Part shown: positions 1 to 9,102 of the stretch, in pieces | How positions within the stretch are numbered: position 1 is the first letter of the stretch | How the letters are laid out: each line of letters starts with the position of its first letter | Source: JBFJKD01 sp038106145 | Lineage (GTDB): Bacteria > Pseudomonadota > Gammaproteobacteria > Pseudomonadales > Porticoccaceae | Length of the DNA: 64,000 nt | Assembly: GCA_038106145.1 (NCBI GenBank) | Contig: JAYODD010000005.1 | Span: 137,231 to 201,230, forward strand | Reading direction: 5' to 3' | Position numbers and translations under genes: made by a program | The notes under the pieces: generated by a model | Seen by the model: only the letters and a program-made list of their open reading frames with translations | Told to the model about the DNA's origin: nothing | Database searches by the model: none

Positions 1-735
1 GCTCAATTTACCGCCCAGCGCGGTTTCCATGTGACTGAGCAGCAGGGGCAGTTTGGCAAAACTGTCGGTGGCGACAAATGCGGTGTTGCGGGCGGGCATG
101 GCGGGGCGCAGGCGCAGCACGGCGCGGGTGACCACCCCGAGGGTGCCTTCGGATCCGATAAAGAGCTGTTTGAGGTCGTACCCGGCGTTGTTTTTGAGCA
201 TGTGATTCATGGACGACAGGACCGTACCATCGGCGAGCACGGCCTCCAGGCCGAGAACTTGTTCGCGCACCATGCCGTAGCGAATCACCTGGTTGCCCCC
301 CGCATTGGTGGCGATATTGCCGCCGATGGTGGCAGAGCCGCGGGCACCGAGATCCAGGGCAAAAAACAAATTTTCGCTGGCCGCTGCCTCCTGAATAGTT
401 TGCAGTATTGCTCCGGCCTGTACGGTCATGGTGCGCTCGATGGTATTGATATCCTCGATGGCGTTCATGCGTTCCAGGGACAGGGTAACTTCCTGCGGAG
501 ACGTGGCCGTGGCGCCCACCAGTCCCGACCCGCCGCCGTACACCACCACGGGGGTGCGCGCCCGGTGACAAAGGGCCATCACCCGGGCCACCTCGGCGGT
601 GGACTGTGGTCTCACCAGTACCGTGCTCTGGTAGGGGTAATTGCGCCAGTTGCCCACCGGATCCAGATCGGGATGGAGAGTGATTCCGGCTGGACCCAGC
701 AGTTGTTCCAGGTCCTGTATCAGGGCGCCAGGCAT
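1..735 (-). CDS. FAD-linked oxidase (GlcD / D-2-hydroxyacid dehydrogenase family), 3' end outside window
   Basis: Reading the minus strand from about 741 gives an uninterrupted frame that leaves the window at position 1. About 245 N-terminal residues are visible. They carry the FAD-binding type 4 (PCMH-fold) signatures GGGSGLVGA, IGGNIATNAGGN, LEAVLADG and IGSEGTLGVVT, typical of D-lactate, glycolate or D-2-hydroxyglutarate dehydrogenases. The FAD domain is present; the C-terminal catalytic domain lies beyond the edge. It follows the enoyl-CoA hydratase gene by about 20 bases, so the two are probably co-transcribed. The start could be ATG at 735 or GTG at 741. Substrate is unknown: many family members oxidise 2-hydroxyacids, but this is not shown here. 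Confidence 0.85.
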   Translation of the reverse strand, partial: MPGALIQDLEQLLGPAGITLHPDLDPVGNWRNYPYQSTVLVRPQSTAEVARVMALCHRARTPVVVYGGGSGLVGATATSPQEVTLSLERMNAIEDINTIERTMTVQAGAILQTIQEAAASENLFFALDLGARGSATIGGNIATNAGGNQVIRYGMVREQVLGLEAVLADGTVLSSMNHMLKNNAGYDLKQLFIGSEGTLGVVTRAVLRLRPAMPARNTAFVATDSFAKLPLLLSHMETALGGKLS

Positions 736-753
736 CGACACGGTGTCCGCCAG

Positions 754-1521
754 CTAATCCAGCTTGCTCGGGTCGGGCTTACGCTTTTCCATAAAGGCCG
801 TCATGATTTCCCGCGAGGCGGGTAATTTAAGCAGTTCCATAAACACGGTCATCTCCGCGTGCATGCGCTCCGGGAGAGGTTCCGCCGGGCGACGCAGTAA
901 CGCCTTGGTGTGGCGCAACGCGCTGCGGGACTTGGCTGCGAGCTTGGCGGCCGTCGCGCGGGCGGTGGGCAACAGTTGCGCGGGCTCGCACACCGCACTT
1001 ACCAGGCCGATGTCGCGCGCGGTGTTCGCGTCGAAAGGTTCGCCCAGCATCAGCAATTCCGCCGCCTTATGGTAGCCGGCCATTTGCGGTAACAGCAGGG
1101 AGGATGAGGCTTCCGGCACCAGCGCGAGATTGATGAAGGGCAAAATAAATTGTGTCTTGGGATGGGCATAGACAAAGTCGCAGTGCAGCAGCATGGTGGC
1201 GCCCACGCCCACGCTCATGCCCTCTACTGCCGCCACCAGTGGTACGTTGGTGGTCGCCAGGGTCAACAGGAACTGATGTACGATAGAGTTCTCATCGCCG
1301 GGCGGTTTGTCGAGAAAATCCTGCAGGTCGTTGCCAGCGGAAAAGTTACCTCCTGATCCGGTAAAGAGAATGACGCGCATGGCTGGGTCCGTGTCCGCCT
1401 GTTTTATCACCTCGGCCATACGCTGATACATATCCTTCAGCAGGGCATTTTTCTTTTCGGGCCGGTTGATGGTGATGGTACAGATACCGTCTTCGCTCTG
1501 GGTTGTAATGTACTGGGTCAC
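754..1521 (-). CDS. Enoyl-CoA hydratase/isomerase family protein
   Basis: 255-residue crotonase-fold protein. The acyl-CoA oxyanion-hole segments are visible as GNFSAGNDLQ and EGMSVGVGATMLLHCDF. The active-site region reads LVPEASSS, the pattern of delta3,delta2-enoyl-CoA isomerases (single catalytic Glu) rather than the PGxGGT of classical hydratases, so an isomerase or other unusual crotonase activity is more likely than ordinary hydration (inference). The length is normal for the family. An ATG start follows a GGGAGAA-like Shine-Dalgarno. It is probably co-transcribed with the FAD-linked oxidase downstream, which starts about 20 bases after its stop; no other beta-oxidation gene is adjacent. 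Cytoplasmic. Confidence 0.88.
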   Translation of the reverse strand: MTQYITTQSEDGICTITINRPEKKNALLKDMYQRMAEVIKQADTDPAMRVILFTGSGGNFSAGNDLQDFLDKPPGDENSIVHQFLLTLATTNVPLVAAVEGMSVGVGATMLLHCDFVYAHPKTQFILPFINLALVPEASSSLLLPQMAGYHKAAELLMLGEPFDANTARDIGLVSAVCEPAQLLPTARATAAKLAAKSRSALRHTKALLRRPAEPLPERMHAEMTVFMELLKLPASREIMTAFMEKRKPDPSKLD

Positions 1522-1615
1522 GGCGTTCTCCCGGGGGTTGCGTTAATATTTCTATAGTACCGGAAACTGAAATATGGGGAACATTATCCTGTAGCTCGTC
1601 GCAGACAACGGTTGG

Positions 1616-2125
1616 TTATTCCAGGGTCTCACGCAGATACTGGAAAAGCTTTTTGCTGGCGTTGCCCGGCCGCTTTGCTGTTTGCTGTTTTTGCGCCTGA
1701 CGAATCAGCTGTCGCAGGTGTTGCCGGTCGATGCTGGGCGCCTGTTCGAGTAGCGACTCGAACGCGTTGCCACTGTCCTCCATAAGTTGTTGGCGAAGCT
1801 GTTCAATGTGGTGAAAACGCTGGCGGAAATATCGGTTTTTGTCCTCCAGCTCTGCCACGGCGGCGGCGATTTTTTCGTGCTCCTCGGTGCGCATCAGTTT
1901 ACCGATATACTGAAGTTGGCGGCGCTTTGCTTCCCGGTGTTTCAGGGATTTCGACAGCTCGAGGGCTTCGCGCATGGCGTGCGATAATGGCATCTCTGCC
2001 AGTTGCGTCGCAGTGAGAGCGAGTAGCGCCTCGCCAGTTTTTTGCAACGCCAGCATTTGCCGTTTAAGTTCGGACTTGCTGGGGCGTTCAGGCTGATCGT
2101 CGTCGCCGATATCCAAATCAGACAT
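1616..2125 (-). CDS. darP: Ribosome biogenesis factor DarP (YjgA, DUF615)
   Basis: About 169 residues, highly charged and helical, starting MSDLDIGDDDQPERPSKSELKR. It has the typical DUF615 layout: acidic N-terminus, then the conserved KSELKRQM block, then paired helices with an LRQLIRQA segment near the C-terminus. DarP binds late 50S intermediates and helps the peptidyl-transferase centre mature. The ATG at 2125 is chosen because the family starts there; the upstream in-frame codons are translated mgtE sequence in another frame. The start overlaps the mgtE stop by 8 bases, indicating translational coupling. Confidence 0.9.
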   Translation of the reverse strand: MSDLDIGDDDQPERPSKSELKRQMLALQKTGEALLALTATQLAEMPLSHAMREALELSKSLKHREAKRRQLQYIGKLMRTEEHEKIAAAVAELEDKNRYFRQRFHHIEQLRQQLMEDSGNAFESLLEQAPSIDRQHLRQLIRQAQKQQTAKRPGNASKKLFQYLRETLE

Positions 2126-3482
2126 ATACCAGGGTCGCCAGGCCGAGGAACGACAAAAATCCCACCACATCGGTCACCGTGGTCAGGACCACACTACCCG
2201 CCAGGGCGGGGTCGATTCTTACGGATTTGAGCAATACCGGCAACAGAGCCCCGGCCAGCGCGGCGGTCAGCAGATTGATCAGCATAGCGGCCGCGATAAT
2301 CAAACCGATTTTGTAGTCATCAAACCAGTAAGAAGCCACAAAGCCGATCACCGAGGCCCACAGCATACCGTTGATGGTGCCGGTAATAAATTCCTTGCCC
2401 AGCAACCAGCGCAAGTTATTGCGGCTGATTTGCCCCAGCGCCATACCGCGCACCACCACGGTGAGAGTCTGGCTACCGGCGACGCCGCCCATGCTGGCGA
2501 CAATGGGCATCAGGATCGCCAGTGCCACCACCTTTTCCAGTGTCCCCTCGAACACATTGATGACCGATGAGGCGATAATGGCGGTAAACAGATTAATACC
2601 CAGCCAGACGGCGCGGCGCGGCGCGGCGCGGCGCACCGAGGTGAAGGTTTCTTCCTCGTCGCTGACGCCGGCCAGCCCCAGCAGCGAGTGGTCGGCGTCT
2701 TCGATGATCACGTCGACCACGTCGTCGATGGTGATACGGCCGAGTAACTTGCCCTGTTCGTTGACCACCGGGGCGGACACCCAGTTATGGCGTTCGAACA
2801 ACTGCGCGACTTTGGAGTCGTCCAGAGTGGCCAGCACCGGTTCGGTGTCGGTGATCATAATTTCGCGCACGGTCATGGCCGGGCTGGAAGTTAGAATCTT
2901 GCTGAGGGGCAAAATGCCGAGAAACGAGTCGCGCCGGTTAACCACAAAAATACTGTCGGTGGTGTCGGGTAATTCTTCGTGGCGACGCAGATAGCGCAGC
3001 ACCACATCGACGGTCAGGTCGGGGCGCACCGTAATGGTGTCGGTATTCATCAACCCACCGGCCGTGTCTTCGGCATAGGTGAGTACCGATTCGACCCGCC
3101 GCCGGTCCTGCTCGTCCATCGCCTGCAGCACTTCCGGGATCACCCGATTGGGCAATTGCTGCAGAATGTCGGCGACATCGTCCGAATCAAGGCCCTCGAA
3201 TAGCGCGGCTACTTCGGCGCTATCCATAGCGGTCAGGAATTCCTGCTGCAAGCCCTCATTAAGTTCTCCGAGCACCTCCCCTTCGAGCTCTCGGTCAACC
3301 AGCTCCCACAGGATATGCCGGGTTTTTGGCGGCGCGGATTCGATATGGTGGGCGATGTCCGCCGGCTTCAGGTTGTTGAGAATATGGCGCAGGCGATTGA
3401 CGCTGACCGGATCGAGAAACTGATCGATGCGGGCCAGCATGGAAAGTTGATCTGCTCTGTCACTGCCGAGTTGCGTAGTCAC
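2118..3482 (-). CDS. mgtE: Magnesium transporter MgtE
   Basis: 454-residue inner-membrane Mg2+ channel. The N-terminal MgtE_N helical domain (about 1-130, with the GLDSDDVADILQQLP motif) is followed by two CBS domains (about 135-260, with the VVNEQGKLLGRITIDDVVDVI segment) and about five C-terminal membrane helices carrying MGGVAGSQTL, part of the pore signature. The cytoplasmic domains sense Mg2+ and gate the pore. A (GGCGC)x5 pentanucleotide run at 2610-2634 lies between the CBS region and the first membrane helix and encodes an Arg/Ala-rich linker. The start is ATG at 3482. Roughly 180 bases without a gene separate it from the NPr gene. Confidence 0.95.
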   Translation of the reverse strand: MTTQLGSDRADQLSMLARIDQFLDPVSVNRLRHILNNLKPADIAHHIESAPPKTRHILWELVDRELEGEVLGELNEGLQQEFLTAMDSAEVAALFEGLDSDDVADILQQLPNRVIPEVLQAMDEQDRRRVESVLTYAEDTAGGLMNTDTITVRPDLTVDVVLRYLRRHEELPDTTDSIFVVNRRDSFLGILPLSKILTSSPAMTVREIMITDTEPVLATLDDSKVAQLFERHNWVSAPVVNEQGKLLGRITIDDVVDVIIEDADHSLLGLAGVSDEEETFTSVRRAAPRRAVWLGINLFTAIIASSVINVFEGTLEKVVALAILMPIVASMGGVAGSQTLTVVVRGMALGQISRNNLRWLLGKEFITGTINGMLWASVIGFVASYWFDDYKIGLIIAAAMLINLLTAALAGALLPVLLKSVRIDPALAGSVVLTTVTDVVGFLSFLGLATLVYV

Positions 3483-3659
3483 ATTGGTTCCAGGTCAGAT
3501 GAGCGCCATGGAGGCGCCGAAGAATATCGCTAGTTTACTGATCGCGTGAAGAAAGTGACAGGGAGTGCGCGTAATTAGCGCTGTTCTTATCGCAGTTTTA
3601 TTGAGTGCCCGTGCAGTGAGCGAGCGGTGTTGAATGTGTACACCAGGGTGGCAGCGGGT

Positions 3660-3929
3660 TTACTGCTCCTCGCCAAAGCGATTCTGGATTAGTTCGACGA
3701 TGCTGTCGTGAGCCCTGCGCTCGTCGCCGCCGTCGAACTCAAAACTCAGCACGGTGCCCTGGCTGGCCGCCAGCAACATCAGGGACATGACACTTTTGGC
3801 GTCCACCAGCTTATCGGGGTGGCCAGTTTTAATGGAACAGCCGAACTGATTGGCCGTCGAGGCGAGTTTGGCGGCGGCGCGAGCGTGTAGCCCCAGTTTG
3901 TTAATTATTGTTATTTCGGTTTTTATCAT
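3660..3929 (-). CDS. ptsO: Nitrogen-PTS phosphocarrier NPr (HPr family)
   Basis: 89-residue HPr-fold protein. The phosphorylated histidine is His15 in GLHARAAAK. The region that in HPr carries the regulatory Ser46 reads DAKSVMSLMLLAASQGT. In the nitrogen-related PTS, NPr passes phosphate from EI-Ntr to PtsN. It closes the rpoN-hpf-ptsN-rapZ-NPr operon, the arrangement known in many gammaproteobacteria. It lies 67 bases after rapZ. Cytoplasmic. Confidence 0.93.
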   Translation of the reverse strand: MIKTEITIINKLGLHARAAAKLASTANQFGCSIKTGHPDKLVDAKSVMSLMLLAASQGTVLSFEFDGGDERRAHDSIVELIQNRFGEEQ

Positions 3930-3996
3930 GGGTGCTTGCAGCTCGGTAATGTACGCCTGTGTTCTGCCCGTGACCGGGTGTGGTTGCGCAGCGGGA

Positions 3997-4887
3997 TCAG
4001 AATGGAGACGAGTCGCTCAGCTCCCGGTGCTGGGTCTGTATATTGGGGAATTGATGAGCAAACTGCAACGCCAGCTGGTTGCAGATGTACACCGAGCGGT
4101 GCTGTCCACCGGTGCAACCGATGGCGACGGTCAGGTAGCTGCGGTTACTGGCGACAAAGCTGCCGATCCAGCGGGACAGGAAGCCATTCAGGTCGGCCAG
4201 CATGGCGGCAACCTCCGTTTGCGATTCCATGAACGCAATCACCGGTGGGTCGTTGCCGGTGTAGGCCCGCAGTTCATTCTTCCAGTAAGGGTTCGGCAGG
4301 CAGCGCACGTCAAACACGAAGTCCGCATCAATTGGCACGCCGCGCTTGAAGGCGAAGGACTGGAACAGGATAGCCATGTCCTGACTGGCGTAGGGAACGA
4401 TCTGCTTTTTGATCAGATCCCGCAACTGATGCAAGGTCATGTTGCTGGTATCGATATGGCGATTGGCGATGGCGGCAATGGGATCGAGAATTTCCCGTTC
4501 CAGGGCGATCGCTTTTTTGAGATCGACGCTGGCGGAACTGAGGGGGTGGCGGCGACGGGTTTCGCTGAAACGCCGGATCAATACCGGCGTGCGCGCGTCG
4601 AGAAAAATCACGTTGCAGTCAACCCCTGAGTTGGTCAGGGTGTTGAGGATCAGCGGGAATTGATCCAGATCTCCGAGCAGATTGCGGGCGTCGATCCCCA
4701 CCGCGATTTTCAACGCGGAGGGATGCTGTGAGCTTCTGGATTGCTCAAACAGACCCGCCAGCAGGCTGGCGGGAAGATTGTCGATACAGGTGAAACCCAC
4801 GTCCTCAAGGACGTTGAGCACAGTGCTTTTGCCGGAACCGGAGCGCCCGCTAATAACCACCAGACGTAATTCCGGGGCCGTGGTCAC
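3997..4887 (-). CDS. rapZ: RNase adapter protein RapZ (YvcJ family)
   Basis: 296 residues. An N-terminal P-loop GRSGSGKSTVLNVLED and the C-terminal GCTGGQHRSVYICN segment are the two hallmarks of RapZ/YvcJ. In E. coli RapZ guides RNase E to the small RNA GlmZ and so adjusts glucosamine-6-phosphate synthase; whether the same RNA exists here is unknown. The start ATG overlaps the ptsN stop by 4 bases (ATGA), so the two are translationally coupled. Confidence 0.95.
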   Translation of the reverse strand: MTTAPELRLVVISGRSGSGKSTVLNVLEDVGFTCIDNLPASLLAGLFEQSRSSQHPSALKIAVGIDARNLLGDLDQFPLILNTLTNSGVDCNVIFLDARTPVLIRRFSETRRRHPLSSASVDLKKAIALEREILDPIAAIANRHIDTSNMTLHQLRDLIKKQIVPYASQDMAILFQSFAFKRGVPIDADFVFDVRCLPNPYWKNELRAYTGNDPPVIAFMESQTEVAAMLADLNGFLSRWIGSFVASNRSYLTVAIGCTGGQHRSVYICNQLALQFAHQFPNIQTQHRELSDSSPF

Positions 4888-5342
4888 AGGTTATTCACCT
4901 CGGTGGCCGCTTGATACAGGGCGCTGTCACTGGTGCAGTCCCGGAGCAGCTGTCGCACGCTCGGTTGTTGCATGAGCCCGGCGATAGCCTGTAGCACCCG
5001 TAGGTGCTCCTCGTTCTGTTCACTCGGTACCACCAGGGCAAACACCAGGTCGACCGGCTGGTCGTCAATGGCATCGTAATCGACGGGGTGTTCCAGCTTG
5101 AGTAACGCGCCGATCACGTCCCGGCACCCTTCCAAACGGCAGTGGGGTACGGCAACGCCATCGCCGATACCGGTACTACCCAACTTTTCGCGGGCCAGCA
5201 ATTCCTGATAGACCTTGTCGGCATCGATAGTTTCGGAGTATTGCGCCAAAAAACCGGAGAGAAACTCCAGCACCCTTTTTTTACTGATTCCCGGTGCGTC
5301 ACAGCAGGTGCGTTCCGGAGTGAGAAAGTCCGCAATTTTCAT
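4884..5342 (-). CDS. ptsN: Nitrogen regulatory EIIA protein PtsN (EIIA-Ntr)
   Basis: 152-residue EIIA of the fructose/mannitol type (PTS_EIIA_2). The phospho-accepting histidine is His67 in GVAVPHCRL, preceded by the conserved REKLGSTGIGDG loop. PtsN accepts phosphate from NPr and regulates potassium uptake, carbon/nitrogen balance and other targets by binding; it does not transport sugar. The start MKIADFLTP at 5342 is the family start; a longer in-frame reading upstream runs into hpf in the wrong frame. It lies 10 bases after hpf and overlaps rapZ by 4. Confidence 0.94.
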   Translation of the reverse strand: MKIADFLTPERTCCDAPGISKKRVLEFLSGFLAQYSETIDADKVYQELLAREKLGSTGIGDGVAVPHCRLEGCRDVIGALLKLEHPVDYDAIDDQPVDLVFALVVPSEQNEEHLRVLQAIAGLMQQPSVRQLLRDCTSDSALYQAATEVNNL

Positions 5343-5352
5343 GGGGTTTCTG

Positions 5353-5640
5353 TCAACGGCCTCTCTGTTTTTCTTTGCGCTTGATAATTTGCCGGTCGAG
5401 TTTGTCGGCGAGGCTATCGATGGCGGCGTAGAGATCCTCGCTCTCCGCGTCGGCAAACACATCCGTGCCGCTGGCGTGCACGGTGGCTTCGGCTTTTTGA
5501 ATCAGTTTTTCTACGGAAAGAATGACGTTGATGCTGGTAATGCGGTCGTTGTGGCGCTCGAGGCGGGACAGTTTGTTGGTAACGTAATCGTGCAGGGCGT
5601 CGGTGATGTCGAGATGGTGTCCGCTGATAGTCAATTGCAT
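5353..5640 (-). CDS. hpf: Ribosome hibernation-promoting factor, short form
   Basis: 95 residues, a single S30AE domain starting MQLTISGHHLDITDALHDY, with the basic C-terminal tail RQIIKRKEKQRGR. It belongs to the short HPF type, which cooperates with RMF to form 100S dimers of resting ribosomes; the C-terminal dimerisation domain of long HPF is absent. Directly downstream of rpoN, as usual. Cytoplasmic. Confidence 0.94.
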   Translation of the reverse strand: MQLTISGHHLDITDALHDYVTNKLSRLERHNDRITSINVILSVEKLIQKAEATVHASGTDVFADAESEDLYAAIDSLADKLDRQIIKRKEKQRGR

Positions 5641-5685
5641 GCAGAGCTCCTTGGTGTGGGGGTTAACGGGTTTGAAAGTAATGGT

Positions 5686-7161
5686 TCACCGGGCAAAACG
5701 CTTGCGCTCGTTGGAGGAGGCGATGCCGAGGCCTTCGCGGTATTTGGCCACCGTGCGTCGCGCCACCTGGATACCCCTGTCCTGCAACAGTGCGGTTAGC
5801 ACATTGTCACTCAGGGGCTTGCCGGGTGTTTCGTCGGCAATAATTTTTTTGAGCATGGCGCGGATGGCCGTGGAGGAGCACTCTCCGCCGCTGGCGGTGC
5901 TGACGTGGCTGGAAAAAAAGTACTTCAGTTCGAATACCCCCTGGGGAGTATCGATATATTTTTTTGTGGTAACCCTGGAAATCGTCGATTCGTGCAGATC
6001 CAGTTCGTTGGCGATATCCGCCAGTACCATTGGTTTCATGGCTTCCGCGCCCTGTTCGAGAAAGTCCCGTTGTCTTTCCACTATACGCAGGCTGACCCGC
6101 AGCAGGGTCTCGTTGCGACTCTCGAGGCTACGCAGAAACCAGCGCGCTTCCTGCAGGTTATTGCGTAAAAAGGTATTGTCGGCGCCGCTGTCGGCGCGCT
6201 GGACCAGATCAGCATACTGCTGGTTGATACACAATTTTGGCGTGATTTCGCTATTGAGGGATACCAGCCAGCGCCCCTCTTTTTTTTCGACGCGCACGTC
6301 GGGCACGACATATTCAACATTGGCGTCCGCGATCAGTTCCCCCGGATTGGGGCACAGGGTTTGTATCAGGCGGACGGCCGCGCACAGGGTCTCTTCCGTC
6401 AACCCGGTTTTGCGGGTTAGCAGCGGGTAGTCACGCTCGGCGACCTGCGGCAGAAAATGTGCCACCAGTAATTTGGCTTCTTCGAGCAGGGGAGTGTCCG
6501 GGGCGAACTGGTGCAATTGAATCAGCAGGCATTCGCGCAAATCGCTGGCGGCCACACCTGGTGGGTCAAATTGCTGGACGCGGTGGAGTACCGCGATTAC
6601 CTCATCGAAGTCGATGGCGTCCTGATCCATGGCCTGCCACAGCTCTTCCGCGGAGGATTCCATAAAGCCGTTCTCGTCGAGATTATCGATGATGGTGGCG
6701 GCGATGAGACGATCTGTTGCGGACAGGTTGGTGAGGTTGAGTTGCCACAGCAGATGGTCGCGCAGGGACTCGGTCACCGTATGAAAGGTATCAAGATCCC
6801 GCGATTCGGGACCGACCGTGGCGGGGCTCGAACCGGATGACGGATAGATGTCGTCCCAGTCCGCGTCCACGGTAAGCTGCTCGGGAATCTCCTTGTTCCA
6901 CTCTTCGTGCAGCGACCCGGATTCCAGAGCGCGACTCTCTGTTTCGTCGTCACCGCGATCTTTCTGCTGGTCTTTTTGCTGCTGTTGTTCCTGCTGGTGT
7001 TCGACTTCTTCCACCATTTCCAGCAGGGGATTGGAGTACAGCGCCTGCTGGATTTCCTGTTGCAAATCCAGGGACGATAGCTGCAACAGTTTGATAGCCT
7101 GTTGCAGCTGCGGGGTCATGGTCAACTGCTGACCAATGCGAAGTTGCAGACCCTGCTTCAT
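5686..7161 (-). CDS. rpoN: RNA polymerase sigma-54 factor RpoN
   Basis: 491 residues. Region I (1-50) is Gln/Leu-rich (LRIGQQLTMTPQLQQAIKLL), region II is acidic with a Q/E-rich run, then the core-binding domain, the helix-turn-helix and the C-terminal RpoN box ARRTVAKYRE, which reads the -24 promoter element. Sigma-54 needs enhancer-binding ATPases to open promoters. It heads the hpf-ptsN-rapZ-NPr genes. About 147 bases separate it from lptB. Confidence 0.97.
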   Translation of the reverse strand: MKQGLQLRIGQQLTMTPQLQQAIKLLQLSSLDLQQEIQQALYSNPLLEMVEEVEHQQEQQQQKDQQKDRGDDETESRALESGSLHEEWNKEIPEQLTVDADWDDIYPSSGSSPATVGPESRDLDTFHTVTESLRDHLLWQLNLTNLSATDRLIAATIIDNLDENGFMESSAEELWQAMDQDAIDFDEVIAVLHRVQQFDPPGVAASDLRECLLIQLHQFAPDTPLLEEAKLLVAHFLPQVAERDYPLLTRKTGLTEETLCAAVRLIQTLCPNPGELIADANVEYVVPDVRVEKKEGRWLVSLNSEITPKLCINQQYADLVQRADSGADNTFLRNNLQEARWFLRSLESRNETLLRVSLRIVERQRDFLEQGAEAMKPMVLADIANELDLHESTISRVTTKKYIDTPQGVFELKYFFSSHVSTASGGECSSTAIRAMLKKIIADETPGKPLSDNVLTALLQDRGIQVARRTVAKYREGLGIASSNERKRFAR

Positions 7162-7308
7162 GGCAATTCAAATTCCATAACTGACCAAATTTTCAGGCGC
7201 CTGGTGAGGGCGCGTTGTCTTATGCCGGGTTAAGTGTAGTCCGGCCGTGGGGTGGGCGCAATAATCCCCTGCAAGTTGCGTGCCCACTCAGGTGGTCAGT
7301 GTGTCAAT

Positions 7309-8034
7309 TTACAACGTAAAGTGTTCTCCCAGGTACACCCGTCGCACTGTCGGGTCGGCCAGAATAGCCGGTGGCTCACCGTCGGCGATGACGGTCCCGT
7401 CGTCGACGATATAGGCGCGTTGGCAGATATCGAGGGTGTCGCGCACATTGTGGTCGGTAATCAAAATGCCGATGCCTTGTTCCCGCAGATGGCGAATGAT
7501 TTCCTTGATATCATTTACCGAAATGGGATCTACCCCGGCAAAGGGTTCGTCGAGCAGCATAAAGGCAGGTTCCATGGCCAGCGCCCGGGCGATTTCCACC
7601 CGCCGGCGCTCACCCCCGGACAGGCTCATGCTCAGGTTGTCGCGAATGTGGGTGATGTGGAACTCCTGTAGCAAGTTGTCGAGTTTTTCCAGGCGCTCTG
7701 TCTGGCTGAGAGCCTTGCGGGTCTCGAGGATCGCCAAAATATTGTCGGCCACGCTCAGTTTGCGAAATACCGAAGGTTCCTGGGGCAGGTAGCCGATTCC
7801 GCGACGGGCTCTGCCATGCATAGGCAGAGCCGTGATGTCCTCGTCGTCGAAGATTATTTGTCCGGCATTCTGCCGGATCAGGCCGACGATCATGTAAAAG
7901 CAGGTGGTTTTGCCCGCGCCGTTGGGTCCCAGCAGACCCACGATTTCGCCGCTGGCAACGGTCAGGGAAACGTCGTTGACTACGCCGCGGTTTTTGTAGC
8001 TTTTGGCCAGATGTTGGGCCTGTAGTACGGCCAT
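7309..8034 (-). CDS. lptB: LPS export ABC transporter ATP-binding protein LptB
   Basis: 241-residue ABC ATPase. Walker A is GPNGAGKTTC, the signature is SLSGGERRRVEIARAL, Walker B is AFMLLDEPFAGVDP, and the switch His is in ILITDHNVRDTL. It energises extraction of LPS from the inner membrane by LptB2FG and its movement through LptC-LptA to LptD/E. The start overlaps the lptA stop by one base (TAATG), so translation is coupled. lptF/G are not in this window, as is usual. Confidence 0.96.
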   Translation of the reverse strand: MAVLQAQHLAKSYKNRGVVNDVSLTVASGEIVGLLGPNGAGKTTCFYMIVGLIRQNAGQIIFDDEDITALPMHGRARRGIGYLPQEPSVFRKLSVADNILAILETRKALSQTERLEKLDNLLQEFHITHIRDNLSMSLSGGERRRVEIARALAMEPAFMLLDEPFAGVDPISVNDIKEIIRHLREQGIGILITDHNVRDTLDICQRAYIVDDGTVIADGEPPAILADPTVRRVYLGEHFTL

Positions 8035-8546
8035 TATTCCGTCCCTTCGGGTGTTTGCGGTGGTATGACCATCTGAATACGCCGGTTGCCGGTAGCGCTA
8101 CCGGTCGCTTCCACCAGCTCCGCCTGAAGGTCGTAATTGATACGCTCCCCTTTCAGGGTCGACCCCTCCTGCTCGAGGCTGGCAGCGCCGAGTAGTGTAA
8201 TGGCATCTTTGCTGAGGTGATATTCGATGGTGTTGGCCCGCGCCGTGACCAGCTTGGCGTCGGGTCTGGGTTGCTGCTGATAGTGTGCCGGTTTCCCGGT
8301 GCAAACTATTTTGGTCACTTTGTTACCCATAGAGTTAACCGAAACTTTGTCTGCCCTGATGCGAATGGTGCCCTGGGTGATGACGACACTGCCCTGGTAA
8401 ACGGTCACGCCGGTTTTGTCATTGTGCTGGGCGCGATCGGATTCGATGACAATGGGCTTTTGCCGGTCTGACGGCAGCGCCAGGACCAGCTGTGGCCAGC
8501 CCCAGAGGATTGCTAACAGAAAAATCAGGGATCGGTTATAACCCAT
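8034..8546 (-). CDS. lptA: LPS transport periplasmic protein LptA
   Basis: 170 residues: an N-terminal signal peptide (about 1-23, LIFLLAILWGWPQLVLALP) then the OstA-like beta-jellyroll starting PIVIESDRAQHNDKTG. LptA forms the periplasmic bridge for LPS. Its 5' end overlaps the lptC 3' end by 11 bases and its stop overlaps the lptB start. Length is normal for the family (E. coli about 185). Confidence 0.93.
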   Translation of the reverse strand: MGYNRSLIFLLAILWGWPQLVLALPSDRQKPIVIESDRAQHNDKTGVTVYQGSVVITQGTIRIRADKVSVNSMGNKVTKIVCTGKPAHYQQQPRPDAKLVTARANTIEYHLSKDAITLLGAASLEQEGSTLKGERINYDLQAELVEATGSATGNRRIQMVIPPQTPEGTE

Positions 8547-9102
8547 GGCGTATGCTTCTCACCCGCGATAGAAGTTGGTAGGTATGGCTGTCAAAGTCCG
8601 CTCTCATGCCCACCGCCGTAGTGCGGCTGTCGGGTGCGAGAAGGGTGACCGGCCGGTCGGTTTCGGCCTGGTTTTTTTCAGGGAAAAAAGTTAGCCGGGA
8701 TGTTTTCAACTCGTTTTTACTCGCCCCCGCTGCCTGCCAGGCGTACACATCGCCGCTGAGAACCAATTTTTCGCCGCTGTCAAAAATTTGACTGCTGTTG
8801 GCCTCCAGGCGCCAGGGTGGCGCCCCGTTCTCGGCTTGATAGGCGAGTAATCGGGGGTTGTCCATTTCAAACAAATCTTTGTCCTGATAGTAGCGCCCTG
8901 CGTCCGCTGTAAGATGGTAAGTCTCACGCCCGTGATCGCCAAATTTGCGCGTGACGGTGGCGACCATGAAGCTGTCCGCGGGGGGCAGGGCTTCCGTTGC
9001 TGGTGGTTTTTGTTTCAAAAATACGTCGGGCTGGGAGTCCCAGAACACCAGGAAAGCACCAACTCCCGTTAGCAGTAGAACGATCGCAAATATATTTTTC
9101 AT
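8536..9102 (-). CDS. lptC: LPS export system protein LptC
   Basis: 188 residues with one N-terminal membrane anchor (about 4-21, IFAIVLLLTGVGAFLVFW) and a periplasmic LptC domain carrying GRETYHLTADAGRYYQDKDL. LptC takes LPS from LptB2FG and hands it to LptA. The start ATG directly follows the kdsC stop (TGAATG). The family diverges quickly, so position in the kdsC-lptC-lptA-lptB order supports the call as much as sequence does. Confidence 0.9.
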   Translation of the reverse strand: MKNIFAIVLLLTGVGAFLVFWDSQPDVFLKQKPPATEALPPADSFMVATVTRKFGDHGRETYHLTADAGRYYQDKDLFEMDNPRLLAYQAENGAPPWRLEANSSQIFDSGEKLVLSGDVYAWQAAGASKNELKTSRLTFFPEKNQAETDRPVTLLAPDSRTTAVGMRADFDSHTYQLLSRVRSIRHGL

